From contig QDFQ01000003.1 in assembly GCA_003075315.1 (NCBI GenBank), positions 1 through 64,000 of the forward strand: a DNA stretch of 64,000 nucleotides, written 5' to 3'. The notes under the pieces were generated by a model. That model had not been told where the DNA came from and searched no databases. It was given only the letters and a program-made list of their open reading frames with translations. This document shows, in pieces, positions 53,518 through 60,508 of the stretch; the first letter of the stretch is position 1; each line of letters opens with the position of its first letter. This DNA is from Arthrobacter sp. TPD3018. GTDB taxonomy: Bacteria > Pseudomonadota > Alphaproteobacteria > Sphingomonadales > Sphingomonadaceae. The translations under genes were made by a program, and so were the position numbers.

Positions 53518-55443
53518 ATGACTGTTCGCCTATCCGTTTCCGTTGTCCGTCCGTCGCTGCTGACGCTCGGCCTGCTTCTCGCCGCGCCCGCCGCCGCGCA
53601 GATCGCGCCGACCGCCGATCCGGCCAACAGCGACGACATCGTCGTCACCGCGACCCGCGTCGCCCAGCCCGCCGCCGAAGTCGGCCAGGCCGTCACCGTC
53701 ATCACCCGTGACGAGATCGATCGCCGCCAGACCGTGTCGGTCGCCGATCTGCTGTCGACCACCCCCGGCGTCACGGTGACGCGCAACGGCAGCCTTGGCG
53801 GCTTCACCGGCGTGCGCCTGCGCGGCGCCGAGGCGGAGCAGACGCTGGTCGTGATCGACGGCGTGCGCGTCAACGATCCCTCGTCGCCCGGCGGCGGCTT
53901 CGATTTCGCCAATTTGCTGTCGGCCAGCGTCCAGCGCATCGAAGTGCTGCGCGGCCCCAATTCGGTCCCCTGGGGCAGCCAGGCGATCGGCGGCGTCGTC
54001 AACGTCATCACCGAAGAACCGACCGAGCGGCTGAAGGCGCGTGCCAGCGCCGAATATGGCTATGCCGACAGCGTGTTTGCGCAGGGCGGCATCTCGGGTC
54101 GCAGCGGCGCGATCTCGGGCGCGCTCACCGGCGGCTATCTGCGCAGCGACGGCATCTCGGCCGCGGTGAACGGCACCGAGCGTGACGGCTATCGCCAGTA
54201 CGGCGCGACCGGCCGCCTGGGCGTCGACTTCACCGACGGCATCGGCCTCGATCTGCGTGGCTACTGGGCCGACAGCAAGACGCAGACTGACGGTTACCCG
54301 GCGCCCAACTACATCCTCGCCGACGACCCCAGCTTCTCGACCGCGAACGAACTGTACGGCTATGCCGGCCTGCACGCGAACTTCGGCACGTTCCGCAACC
54401 GCGTCGCCTTCACCATCGCCGACATCAACCGCGACACCTATGCGCAGCCCGGTGCCACCCCGTCGCCGTTCCGCGGCCGCTCGGAACGCTACGAATATCA
54501 GGGCGACTACCAGCCGATCGAACAGGTTCGCATCGTCGCCGGCGTCGAACATGAAGACAGCCGCTATCGTGATTCGAGCCTGCGTCGCTCGGTCGGCATC
54601 ACCAGCGTCTATGGCGAAGCGATCGTGAAGCCGTTCGACGCGCTGACCCTGACCGGCGGCGTGCGCAACGACGATCACGCAACGTTCGGCAACCACACGA
54701 CCTTCGGCGCCGACGCCGCGCTGGCGCTGCGCACCGGCACGACGCTGCGCGCGAGCTATGGCGAGGGCTTCAAGGCGCCGACCCTGTACCAGCTCTACAG
54801 CCCGTACGGGAACACGCGCCTCGATCCCGAAACCGCGCGGAACTGGGATGCCGGCATCGAACAGGCGCTGCTCGACGGCCGTGCCCGCGTCTCGGCGACT
54901 TACTTCAACCGCGACACGCGCAACCAGATCAGCTTCCGCGGCTGTTCGCGCACCGAACAGACCACGACCGGCTCGATCTGCGTCAACCGCCCGTTCGGCG
55001 TCTACGACAACATCCAGCGCACCCATGCCGAGGGCGTCGAATTCGCGATCGGCCTGCGTCCGGTCGACGCGCTGACCGTGTCGGCGAACGTGTCGTACAT
55101 CGATGCGGAGAACCGCACGCCCGGCACCGCCTTCCGCACCGACCTGCTGCGTCGGCCCAAGGAAACCGCGGCGTTCGTCGTCGACTATCGCCTGCCGTTC
55201 GGCCTGGGTATCGGTGGCACCGTGCAGATCGTCGGCGACAGCTTCGACAGTGACAGCTACGGCAGCCGCGTGCGCGTCGACGGCTATGCGCTGGCCAGCG
55301 TGCGCGCCGAACTGCCGATCGGCGATCGCCTGTCGATCTACGGCCGCATCGATAACGTCACCGACGCGCGCTACCAGACGGTGGCCGAATACGGCACCTA
55401 CGGCCGCGCCGCCTATGGCGGCGTGCGCGTGAAGCTGGATTGA
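53518..55443 (+). CDS. btuB: TonB-dependent vitamin B12 receptor BtuB
   Basis: A 641-aa outer-membrane receptor. Signal peptide to AAPAAAQ; TonB box candidate DDIVVTATRV; plug domain (VADLLSTTPGVTVTRNGSLG, VVIDGVRVND, RIEVLRGPNSVPWGSQAIGG) and a 22-strand barrel to a C-terminal aromatic-type ending (GGVRVKLD). The riboswitch upstream assigns the substrate as cobalamin or a related corrinoid. AAGGGG lies nine bases before the ATG. Length is similar to E. coli BtuB. The genes for the periplasmic and inner-membrane parts follow after a repeat-filled gap. Confidence 0.93.
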   Translation: MTVRLSVSVVRPSLLTLGLLLAAPAAAQIAPTADPANSDDIVVTATRVAQPAAEVGQAVTVITRDEIDRRQTVSVADLLSTTPGVTVTRNGSLGGFTGVRLRGAEAEQTLVVIDGVRVNDPSSPGGGFDFANLLSASVQRIEVLRGPNSVPWGSQAIGGVVNVITEEPTERLKARASAEYGYADSVFAQGGISGRSGAISGALTGGYLRSDGISAAVNGTERDGYRQYGATGRLGVDFTDGIGLDLRGYWADSKTQTDGYPAPNYILADDPSFSTANELYGYAGLHANFGTFRNRVAFTIADINRDTYAQPGATPSPFRGRSERYEYQGDYQPIEQVRIVAGVEHEDSRYRDSSLRRSVGITSVYGEAIVKPFDALTLTGGVRNDDHATFGNHTTFGADAALALRTGTTLRASYGEGFKAPTLYQLYSPYGNTRLDPETARNWDAGIEQALLDGRARVSATYFNRDTRNQISFRGCSRTEQTTTGSICVNRPFGVYDNIQRTHAEGVEFAIGLRPVDALTVSANVSYIDAENRTPGTAFRTDLLRRPKETAAFVVDYRLPFGLGIGGTVQIVGDSFDSDSYGSRVRVDGYALASVRAELPIGDRLSIYGRIDNVTDARYQTVAEYGTYGRAAYGGVRVKLD

Positions 55444-55454
55444 TGACACGTCCG

Positions 55455-55525
55455 CCCTCACCCTTTGCCTGGTCCCTCTCCCGGCGGGAGAGGGAGGGAG
55501 GCGTGCAGCGCCGGAAGGGTGAGGG
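55455..55525. repeat. Hairpin element E, copy 2
   Basis: Outer arms CCCTCACCCTT/AAGGGTGAGGG, with an inner CCCTCTCCCGGCGGGAGAGGG hairpin whose inner 21 bases are perfectly paired save the loop. It starts 12 bp after the btuB stop and could separate btuB from btuF expression. It belongs to a 422-bp repeat-filled gap. Confidence 0.75.
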
Positions 55526-55566
55526 TGGCCGTTCGTCGTCGCTCGCGCGGTCGCGCCTCCTTTTTT

Positions 55567-55662
55567 CGTCATTCCCGCGCAGGCGGGAATCCAGACGCGC
55601 TATCGTCTCGCAAGCGCCGCAAGGCCAGCCAGTCTGGATCCGCGCCTTCGCGGGGATGACGG
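55567..55662. repeat. REPIN-like element, family B, copy 4
   Basis: Arms CGTCATTCCCGCGCAGGCGG and CCTTCGCGGGGATGACGG. The core carries CCAGCCAGTCTGG as in copy 2. It is the second of three hairpin elements stacked between btuB and btuF. Confidence 0.8.
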
Positions 55663-55763
55663 GGTGGATGGCGAAGGTTGCCGCCCTGATATTCACCGTT
55701 GACGGCACGGCACCGTGGCGGGGGCTTGCCGATCGGGTGCGCAACCGCGTGCGCCAAATCCCC

Positions 55764-55871
55764 CGTCACCCCGGACTTGTTCCGGGGTCCACCGGTCCGC
55801 AGGGGTGCCGCCCGACCTGCCTGCCGCCCCCCTCGCCGCAGAGGAGACCCCGGATCAAGTCCGGGGTGACG
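55764..55871. repeat. REPIN-like element, family C, copy 9
   Basis: A 108-bp element, same orientation as copy 1. The right arm ends AAGTCCGGGGTGACGG, and the GTG in this terminus is the likely start codon of btuF. The rest of the 422-bp gap contains only low-complexity sequence and no gene. Confidence 0.85.
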
Positions 55872-56663
55872 GCGGGCGTGTGGCTGAGCGCGGCCCTCGC
55901 TCTCACTGCCTGCGCCCCCGCCCCCCGGCAAGGCGGCATCGTCTCCACCAATCCCTGCGCCGACGCGATCCTGGCGCAGATCGCGCCCGATCGCCTCGCC
56001 GCGGTCAGCCATTATTCGCACGATCCGGCCGCGACCTCGATGCCGCTCGCTCTCGCGCGCCGCTACCCCGCGACCGCCGGCACGGCGGAAGAGGTGATCG
56101 CGCGCCACCCCGATCTCGTCGTCACCGACACCTTCGCCCCCGCCGCGACCCGCGCCGCCTACGACCGCGCCGGGCTGAAGGTGCTCACCCTCGATTCCCC
56201 TGCCACCATCGCCGCCAGCGAAGCGCAGGTGATGCAGATCGCCGCCGCCGCCGGCGTCCCCGCGCGCGGCGCGGCGATGGTCCGCGCGATGCAGAGCGCG
56301 ATCCCGCCCGCGACCGGCGCGAAGCCCGCCGCGTTGCTCTATATCTCGGGCGACCTCGCCAATGGCGGCGGTACCCTGCTCGATGACCTGATGACCCGCG
56401 CCGGTCTGCGCAACGCCGCCGCCGATTACGGCCTCGCCTTCACCGGTACGCTGCCGATCGAAACCATCGTCGCGCACCCGCCCGCGCTGATCCTCAGCGA
56501 CGGCGACGGACGCACTGCGACCTTACGCCGCCGCGTCCTCACGCGCACGGGCGCGCATGTCGCGGAGGTGCGGTTTCCCCGGCACCTGATGAACTGCGGC
56601 GGTCCTGCCATCGCCCCCGCACTGCGCCGCCTGTCCGCGATCCGCGCGCAGGTTCTGTCATGA
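55866..56663 (+). CDS. btuF: Cobalamin ABC transporter substrate-binding protein BtuF (lipoprotein)
   Basis: A 265-aa periplasmic-binding protein. From GTG 55866 it reads VTAGVWLSAALALTACAP, a short lipoprotein signal with the lipobox LTAC but no basic residue before the hydrophobic part, which is unusual. A GTG at 55878 is an alternative. The frame is open upstream to 55440, through the repeats. The mature protein has the helical-hinge fold, with STNPCADAILAQIAPDRLAA and RHPDLVVTDTFA as conserved parts. It binds cobalamin for the BtuCD permease. Its stop overlaps btuC by four bases. Confidence 0.85.
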   Translation: MTAGVWLSAALALTACAPAPRQGGIVSTNPCADAILAQIAPDRLAAVSHYSHDPAATSMPLALARRYPATAGTAEEVIARHPDLVVTDTFAPAATRAAYDRAGLKVLTLDSPATIAASEAQVMQIAAAAGVPARGAAMVRAMQSAIPPATGAKPAALLYISGDLANGGGTLLDDLMTRAGLRNAAADYGLAFTGTLPIETIVAHPPALILSDGDGRTATLRRRVLTRTGAHVAEVRFPRHLMNCGGPAIAPALRRLSAIRAQVLS

Positions 56664-57616
56664 GCCGCACGCTTCGCCTCCTTGCCCTTGCTGCGATCGT
56701 CGTCGCGGGCTTTGCGTTGTCGCTGGTCGCGGGCAAGCAGTGGCTGCCCTGGGGCAGCGACCCCGCCACCGCGATCTTCATCGAACTGCGCCTGCCGCGC
56801 GCGCTGCTCGGCCTGCTGCTCGGCGCGATGCTGGGCGTGTCGGGGGCGGTACTGCAGGGCTTCCTGCGCAACCCGCTTGCCGACCCCGCCGTGATCGGCG
56901 TGTCGTCCTCCGCCGCCTTCGGCGCGGTCGCCGCGATCCTCTATGCCGGCGCGTCCAGCCTCGGCATCTTCGCCGCGGCGATGAGCGCGGCGGTGTTGTC
57001 GATGCTGCTGCTCGTCGCGCTCACCTGGCGCAACGCGGACCCGGTCGCCTTCATCCTCGCCGGCACGGTCCTGTCGAGCCTTGCGGGCGCACTGACCGCC
57101 TTTCTCATTTCGATCGCGCCAAACCCCTATGCGGTCGCGGGCGTGCTCGACTGGCTGATGGGCGCCCTTACCGACCGCGGCCTCGCCGACCTCGCCCGCG
57201 CCGCGCCCTTCCTGATCGTCGGCACGATCCTGCTGGCGGCGGCCGGCCCCGCGCTCGACGCGCTGACATTGGGGGAGGGCGCCGCCCGTTCGCTCGGCAT
57301 CCGGCTCGGCCGCGTCCAGGCGTTGGTCGTGCTCGGCACCGGCCTCGGCGTCGGCGCGGGCGTCGCGGCGACTGGCGTGATCGGTTTCGTCGGGCTCGTC
57401 GTGCCGCACCTGCTCCGCCCCGTCTTCGGCCACCGCCCGTCCGCGCTGCTGCTGCCGAGCGGCCTCGGCGGCGCCGCGCTGGTGCTGGTCGCCGACAGCC
57501 TCTGCCGCCTCGCCCCCGGAGCGGGCGAGGTGCGGCTCGGCGTCGCCATGGCGCTGATCGGCGCGCCCTTCTTCCTTGGCCTGCTGCTGCGCCATCGGGG
57601 GCGGGCATGGATCTGA
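56660..57616 (+). CDS. btuC: Cobalamin ABC transporter permease BtuC
   Basis: A 318-aa FecCD-type permease with about ten helices. The conserved LRLPRALLGLLLGAMLGVSG, NPLADPAVIGVSSSAAFGA and ATGVIGFVGLVVPHLLRP (the EAA-like coupling loop with GLVVPH) are present. It forms the inner-membrane channel as a dimer. ATG overlaps the btuF stop (ATGA) and its own end overlaps btuD by ten bases, so the three subunits are made together. Confidence 0.92.
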   Translation: MSRTLRLLALAAIVVAGFALSLVAGKQWLPWGSDPATAIFIELRLPRALLGLLLGAMLGVSGAVLQGFLRNPLADPAVIGVSSSAAFGAVAAILYAGASSLGIFAAAMSAAVLSMLLLVALTWRNADPVAFILAGTVLSSLAGALTAFLISIAPNPYAVAGVLDWLMGALTDRGLADLARAAPFLIVGTILLAAAGPALDALTLGEGAARSLGIRLGRVQALVVLGTGLGVGAGVAATGVIGFVGLVVPHLLRPVFGHRPSALLLPSGLGGAALVLVADSLCRLAPGAGEVRLGVAMALIGAPFFLGLLLRHRGRAWI

Positions 57617-58377
57617 TCGCGGACCGCCTGTCGGTCGATCTCGGCTCGCGCCGGGTCTTGTACGACGTCGACGCGACCATCCGCCGCGGCCGCGTCACCG
57701 TCATCCTCGGCCCCAATGGCGCGGGCAAGAGCACGCTGCTGAAGGCGCTCGCCGGCCTCGTCACCCCGGCCGCGGGCAGCGTGACGCTGGAGGGCGCGCC
57801 GCTCGCCGCGCTCGCCCCCCGCCAGCGCGCGCGCCGCATCGGCTATCTGCCGCAGGAGGCCGCGGTCCATTGGAACGTGCCCGCGCGCGATGTCGTGGCG
57901 CTCGGCCGCGTGCCGCATCGCGCGCCCTTCGCCGGCCCGTCGCCCGCGGACCGAGCCGCGATCGACGCCGCGCTCGCCACGACCCACGCCACCGACCTTG
58001 CCGACCGCCCCATCGCCGATCTTTCGGGTGGCGAGCGGGCCCGCGTCCTGCTCGCCCGCGTCCTTGCCGGCGAACCCGACTGGCTGCTCGCCGACGAACC
58101 GCTCGCCAGCCTCGATCCCGCGCATCAGATCGACATCCTCGATCGCCTGTGCGGCAGCGCCGTCGCCGGCCGCGGCGTCGTGCTCGTCCTCCACGATCTC
58201 GCCCAGGCCGCGCGTATCGCCGACGACGTCATCCTGCTGCGCGACGGCGACATCGTCGCTGCCGGGCCGGCCAGCTGTACCCTCACCGCCGCGCGCATCG
58301 CCGAGGTGTTCGAGGTCACCGTCGTCAGCCTCCCCGGCACGCGCGTGATGGTGCCGATCGGCCGCATCGTCCGCTGA
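57607..58377 (+). CDS. btuD: Cobalamin ABC transporter ATPase BtuD
   Basis: A 256-aa ABC ATPase: Walker A GPNGAGKSTLL, Q-loop in IGYLPQEAAVHWN, signature LSGGERARVLLARVLA, Walker B DWLLADEPLASLD and switch His in LVLHDLAQAARIADD. It drives import of cobalamin with BtuC and BtuF. The start ATG at 57607 lies inside the btuC end. Homologues include haem and iron-siderophore ATPases, but the riboswitch and neighbouring genes specify cobalamin. Confidence 0.92.
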   Translation: MDLIADRLSVDLGSRRVLYDVDATIRRGRVTVILGPNGAGKSTLLKALAGLVTPAAGSVTLEGAPLAALAPRQRARRIGYLPQEAAVHWNVPARDVVALGRVPHRAPFAGPSPADRAAIDAALATTHATDLADRPIADLSGGERARVLLARVLAGEPDWLLADEPLASLDPAHQIDILDRLCGSAVAGRGVVLVLHDLAQAARIADDVILLRDGDIVAAGPASCTLTAARIAEVFEVTVVSLPGTRVMVPIGRIVR

Positions 58378-58430
58378 CCGCGGGCCGCGAGGCATCGACG
58401 CAACGGGCCCGCGCGATTATGCGCTGACGC

Positions 58431-59456
58431 GTGACCGCTCCTCTTCGCCTCCGCCTCGACCCCGCCGCCCTCGCCGACAATTGGCGCACGCTCGATCGGA
58501 TGAGCGGCCGCGCAGCCTGCGGCGCGGCGCTCAAGGCGAACGGCTATGGCCTGGGCGCGACCGAGGTCGCATCGCACCTTCGCGAGGCAGGATGCCGCGA
58601 CTTCTTCGTCGCGACCTGGGCAGAAGCGGAACGACTGGCGCCGCTACGGCTGCCGCTGTCGGTGCTGCACGGCGTACGCGACGAGGACATGGCGATCGCC
58701 CGCACCGGCATCGCGCGGCCCGTGCTCAACACCGACACGCAGGTCGCGCGCTGGCGGGCCGCGGGCGGCGGCGCGTGCGACGTGATGGTCGATACCGGCA
58801 TGAACCGCCTCGGCGTGTCACCGCAAGCGGTGCGGACCGGCCTGCTCGACGGCCTCGCCATCGACACGCTGATGAGCCACCTCGCCTGCGCCGATGAGGA
58901 CAGCGCGATGAACGCACGCCAGCTCGCCGCCTTTGCCGCCTTACGCGGGGCGACGGGCGCAAGGCGGATGAGCCTCGCCAATTCCGCCGGCATCGCACTC
59001 GGCGCCGACTTTGCCTTCGATCTCACCCGTCCCGGCATAGCGCTGTACGGCGGCATCCCGCGGCCCGACTTCGCCGGCCTGATCCGCCAGGTCGTCCAGC
59101 CCGAAGCGCAGATCCTCCAGCGCCGCACCGTCGCCGCCGGTGACACCGTCGGCTACAATGCCACCTGGACCGCCGCCCGCGAGACGGACATCGCCATCCT
59201 CAACCTCGGCTACGCCGACGGCTACCTCCGCGCCTTCTCCGACCGCGGCAGCGCACGCAGCGGCACGCTGCCGGTGGTCGGCCGCGTCTCGATGGACCTC
59301 ATGGCGGTGGACGTGACGGCTGCGCCGGACGTGGCGGAGGGCGACTGGCTGGCGATCGACTTCGCCCTGCCAGACGCGGCAGCGCAGAGCGGCCTCTCGC
59401 AATACGAGCTGCTGACGGGCCTGGGCGCGCGCTACGGGCGGGTGTGGGGCGCCTAA
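58431..59456 (+). CDS. alr: Alanine racemase
   Basis: A 341-aa PLP enzyme that converts L- to D-alanine for peptidoglycan. The PLP lysine K35 lies in AALKANGYGLG, the second catalytic base Tyr is Y242 in TVGYNATWTA, and GRVSMDLMAVDV is the conserved third part. The GTG start is followed directly by LRLRLDPAALADNWRTL, the normal N-terminus, 53 bp after btuD on the same strand. It may share the cobalamin transcript, an unexplained pairing. The gene is short for the family (about 360 aa). The end overlaps the convergent oxygenase gene by three to four bases. Confidence 0.92.
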   Translation: MTAPLRLRLDPAALADNWRTLDRMSGRAACGAALKANGYGLGATEVASHLREAGCRDFFVATWAEAERLAPLRLPLSVLHGVRDEDMAIARTGIARPVLNTDTQVARWRAAGGGACDVMVDTGMNRLGVSPQAVRTGLLDGLAIDTLMSHLACADEDSAMNARQLAAFAALRGATGARRMSLANSAGIALGADFAFDLTRPGIALYGGIPRPDFAGLIRQVVQPEAQILQRRTVAAGDTVGYNATWTAARETDIAILNLGYADGYLRAFSDRGSARSGTLPVVGRVSMDLMAVDVTAAPDVAEGDWLAIDFALPDAAAQSGLSQYELLTGLGARYGRVWGA

Positions 59457-60439
59457 ACCGACTCCGGTCCCTGCCACACGTCGAACGGCCGGGCACGGAT
59501 CCAGCGGGTGGCGATCCATTTGACGCCTGAATGCGGCGCGGCACCGGCGTGGCGTGCGCTGTCGAGCGGTCGGCCTGTGGCATCGACATTATCGAAGATG
59601 ATGGCGTCGCCGCCATTCGGCACGATCTTTAGGTCGTGATGGGGGAAGAGTGTCTCGCCCCCGGCAAAACCTTCGTTGAGATAGACGATGACCGTCGCCA
59701 CGCGTTGATTGCGAACATGCGGCAAAACGTCGGAGTGCAGTTTGAAATGCTGGCCAGGCGAATAGCGTAGCACGGTAAGCGCTTCGCCTTGCGCGACGGC
59801 GGTGCCGCTGATCCGCGCAATGCGCACGTTGATCGCCCGTATGACGGGGTCCTCCCGCACAGGGCCGATCACGGCAGCGTCAGATGTGCGGATCGGGTGC
59901 GGAATCGCCCGGCCGGTTCGCGGATCCATCACCTGCGACGGCGCCAGCAGATCGGCCGCACTGCGCGCGATGTGGGCACATTCGTCTGGCGTCATAAATG
60001 CACGCGCCCGCCGGACGCTACCGTTCGGGACAAGGGCCTCGATTGTTGGCAGGCGGACCGGGTCGCCACGCTCATCCAGACGCATCGCCGCCAGCAGCAT
60101 GTCCAGCTGCTTCGCATGGGGATCGCTGGCGGCGACCGCCCCAGATAAAAGCCGCATTGCCTCCGACCAGTTCGCTGGCGCTCCGCTTCCATTGGCGGTC
60201 AAGGCGATGTCAATCAGCCGTGCTTCCCCGTGGCCCAAACTTCCGGAACGCCGGAATGCCATACGCGCCGCGGGCAGGTCGCGGGCCAGGATATCCCCCG
60301 TCAATCGCCAGAGGCCCTGCTGGAACAGGGCGTGAGGATCGTGCTTGGCGGCTGCACTTTCGATCAGCGCCACGGCAGCGTCCCGTCGCCCTTCCATCAA
60401 CAGTCGCTGCGCGGTCGCACTGGTATCCTCGGCCATCAT
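59453..60439 (-). CDS. 2OG-Fe(II) oxygenase (prolyl-4-hydroxylase type) with Sel1/TPR-like N-terminus
   Basis: A 328-aa protein. The N-terminal half (to about 140) is helical with Ala-rich repeats resembling Sel1/TPR units (HALFQQGLWRLTGD, AMRLLSGAVAASDPHA). The C-terminal half is a double-stranded beta-helix oxygenase: iron ligands HSD in FKLHSDVLPH and the distal His in ARHAGAAPHSG, with 2-oxoglutarate bound near VKWIATRWIR. It hydroxylates an unknown protein or peptide. It starts 14 bp after a terminator that follows the TonB-dependent receptor gene, so it may be expressed by read-through or from its own weak start. A GTG at 60475 lies inside the terminator and is unlikely. Confidence 0.8.
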   Translation of the reverse strand: MMAEDTSATAQRLLMEGRRDAAVALIESAAAKHDPHALFQQGLWRLTGDILARDLPAARMAFRRSGSLGHGEARLIDIALTANGSGAPANWSEAMRLLSGAVAASDPHAKQLDMLLAAMRLDERGDPVRLPTIEALVPNGSVRRARAFMTPDECAHIARSAADLLAPSQVMDPRTGRAIPHPIRTSDAAVIGPVREDPVIRAINVRIARISGTAVAQGEALTVLRYSPGQHFKLHSDVLPHVRNQRVATVIVYLNEGFAGGETLFPHHDLKIVPNGGDAIIFDNVDATGRPLDSARHAGAAPHSGVKWIATRWIRARPFDVWQGPESV

Positions 60440-60452
60440 GGAATGATGAACG

Positions 60453-60483
60453 AAAAGGGGGCCGGTGGAAACCACCGACCCCC
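60453..60483 (-). terminator. Intrinsic terminator after the TonB-dependent receptor
   Basis: On the minus strand GGGGGTCGGTGG-TTT-CCACCGGCCCCC followed by TTTT: a 12-bp stem with one mismatch and a T tract, 25 bp beyond the receptor stop. It is the strongest intrinsic terminator in the window. Confidence 0.85.
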
Positions 60484-60508
60484 AAGGTCTTTTCGATATC
60501 GATCGCGA

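Noticed and set aside
55440..55865. BtuF with a 142-residue N-terminal extension
   Set aside because: The extension is a translation of three hairpin elements, and a lipoprotein signal must be near the N-terminus.
60440..60475. GTG start at 60475 for the 2OG-oxygenase
   Set aside because: It lies inside the terminator stem and adds residues that look unlike the family; the ATG pair at 60434-60439 is more likely.
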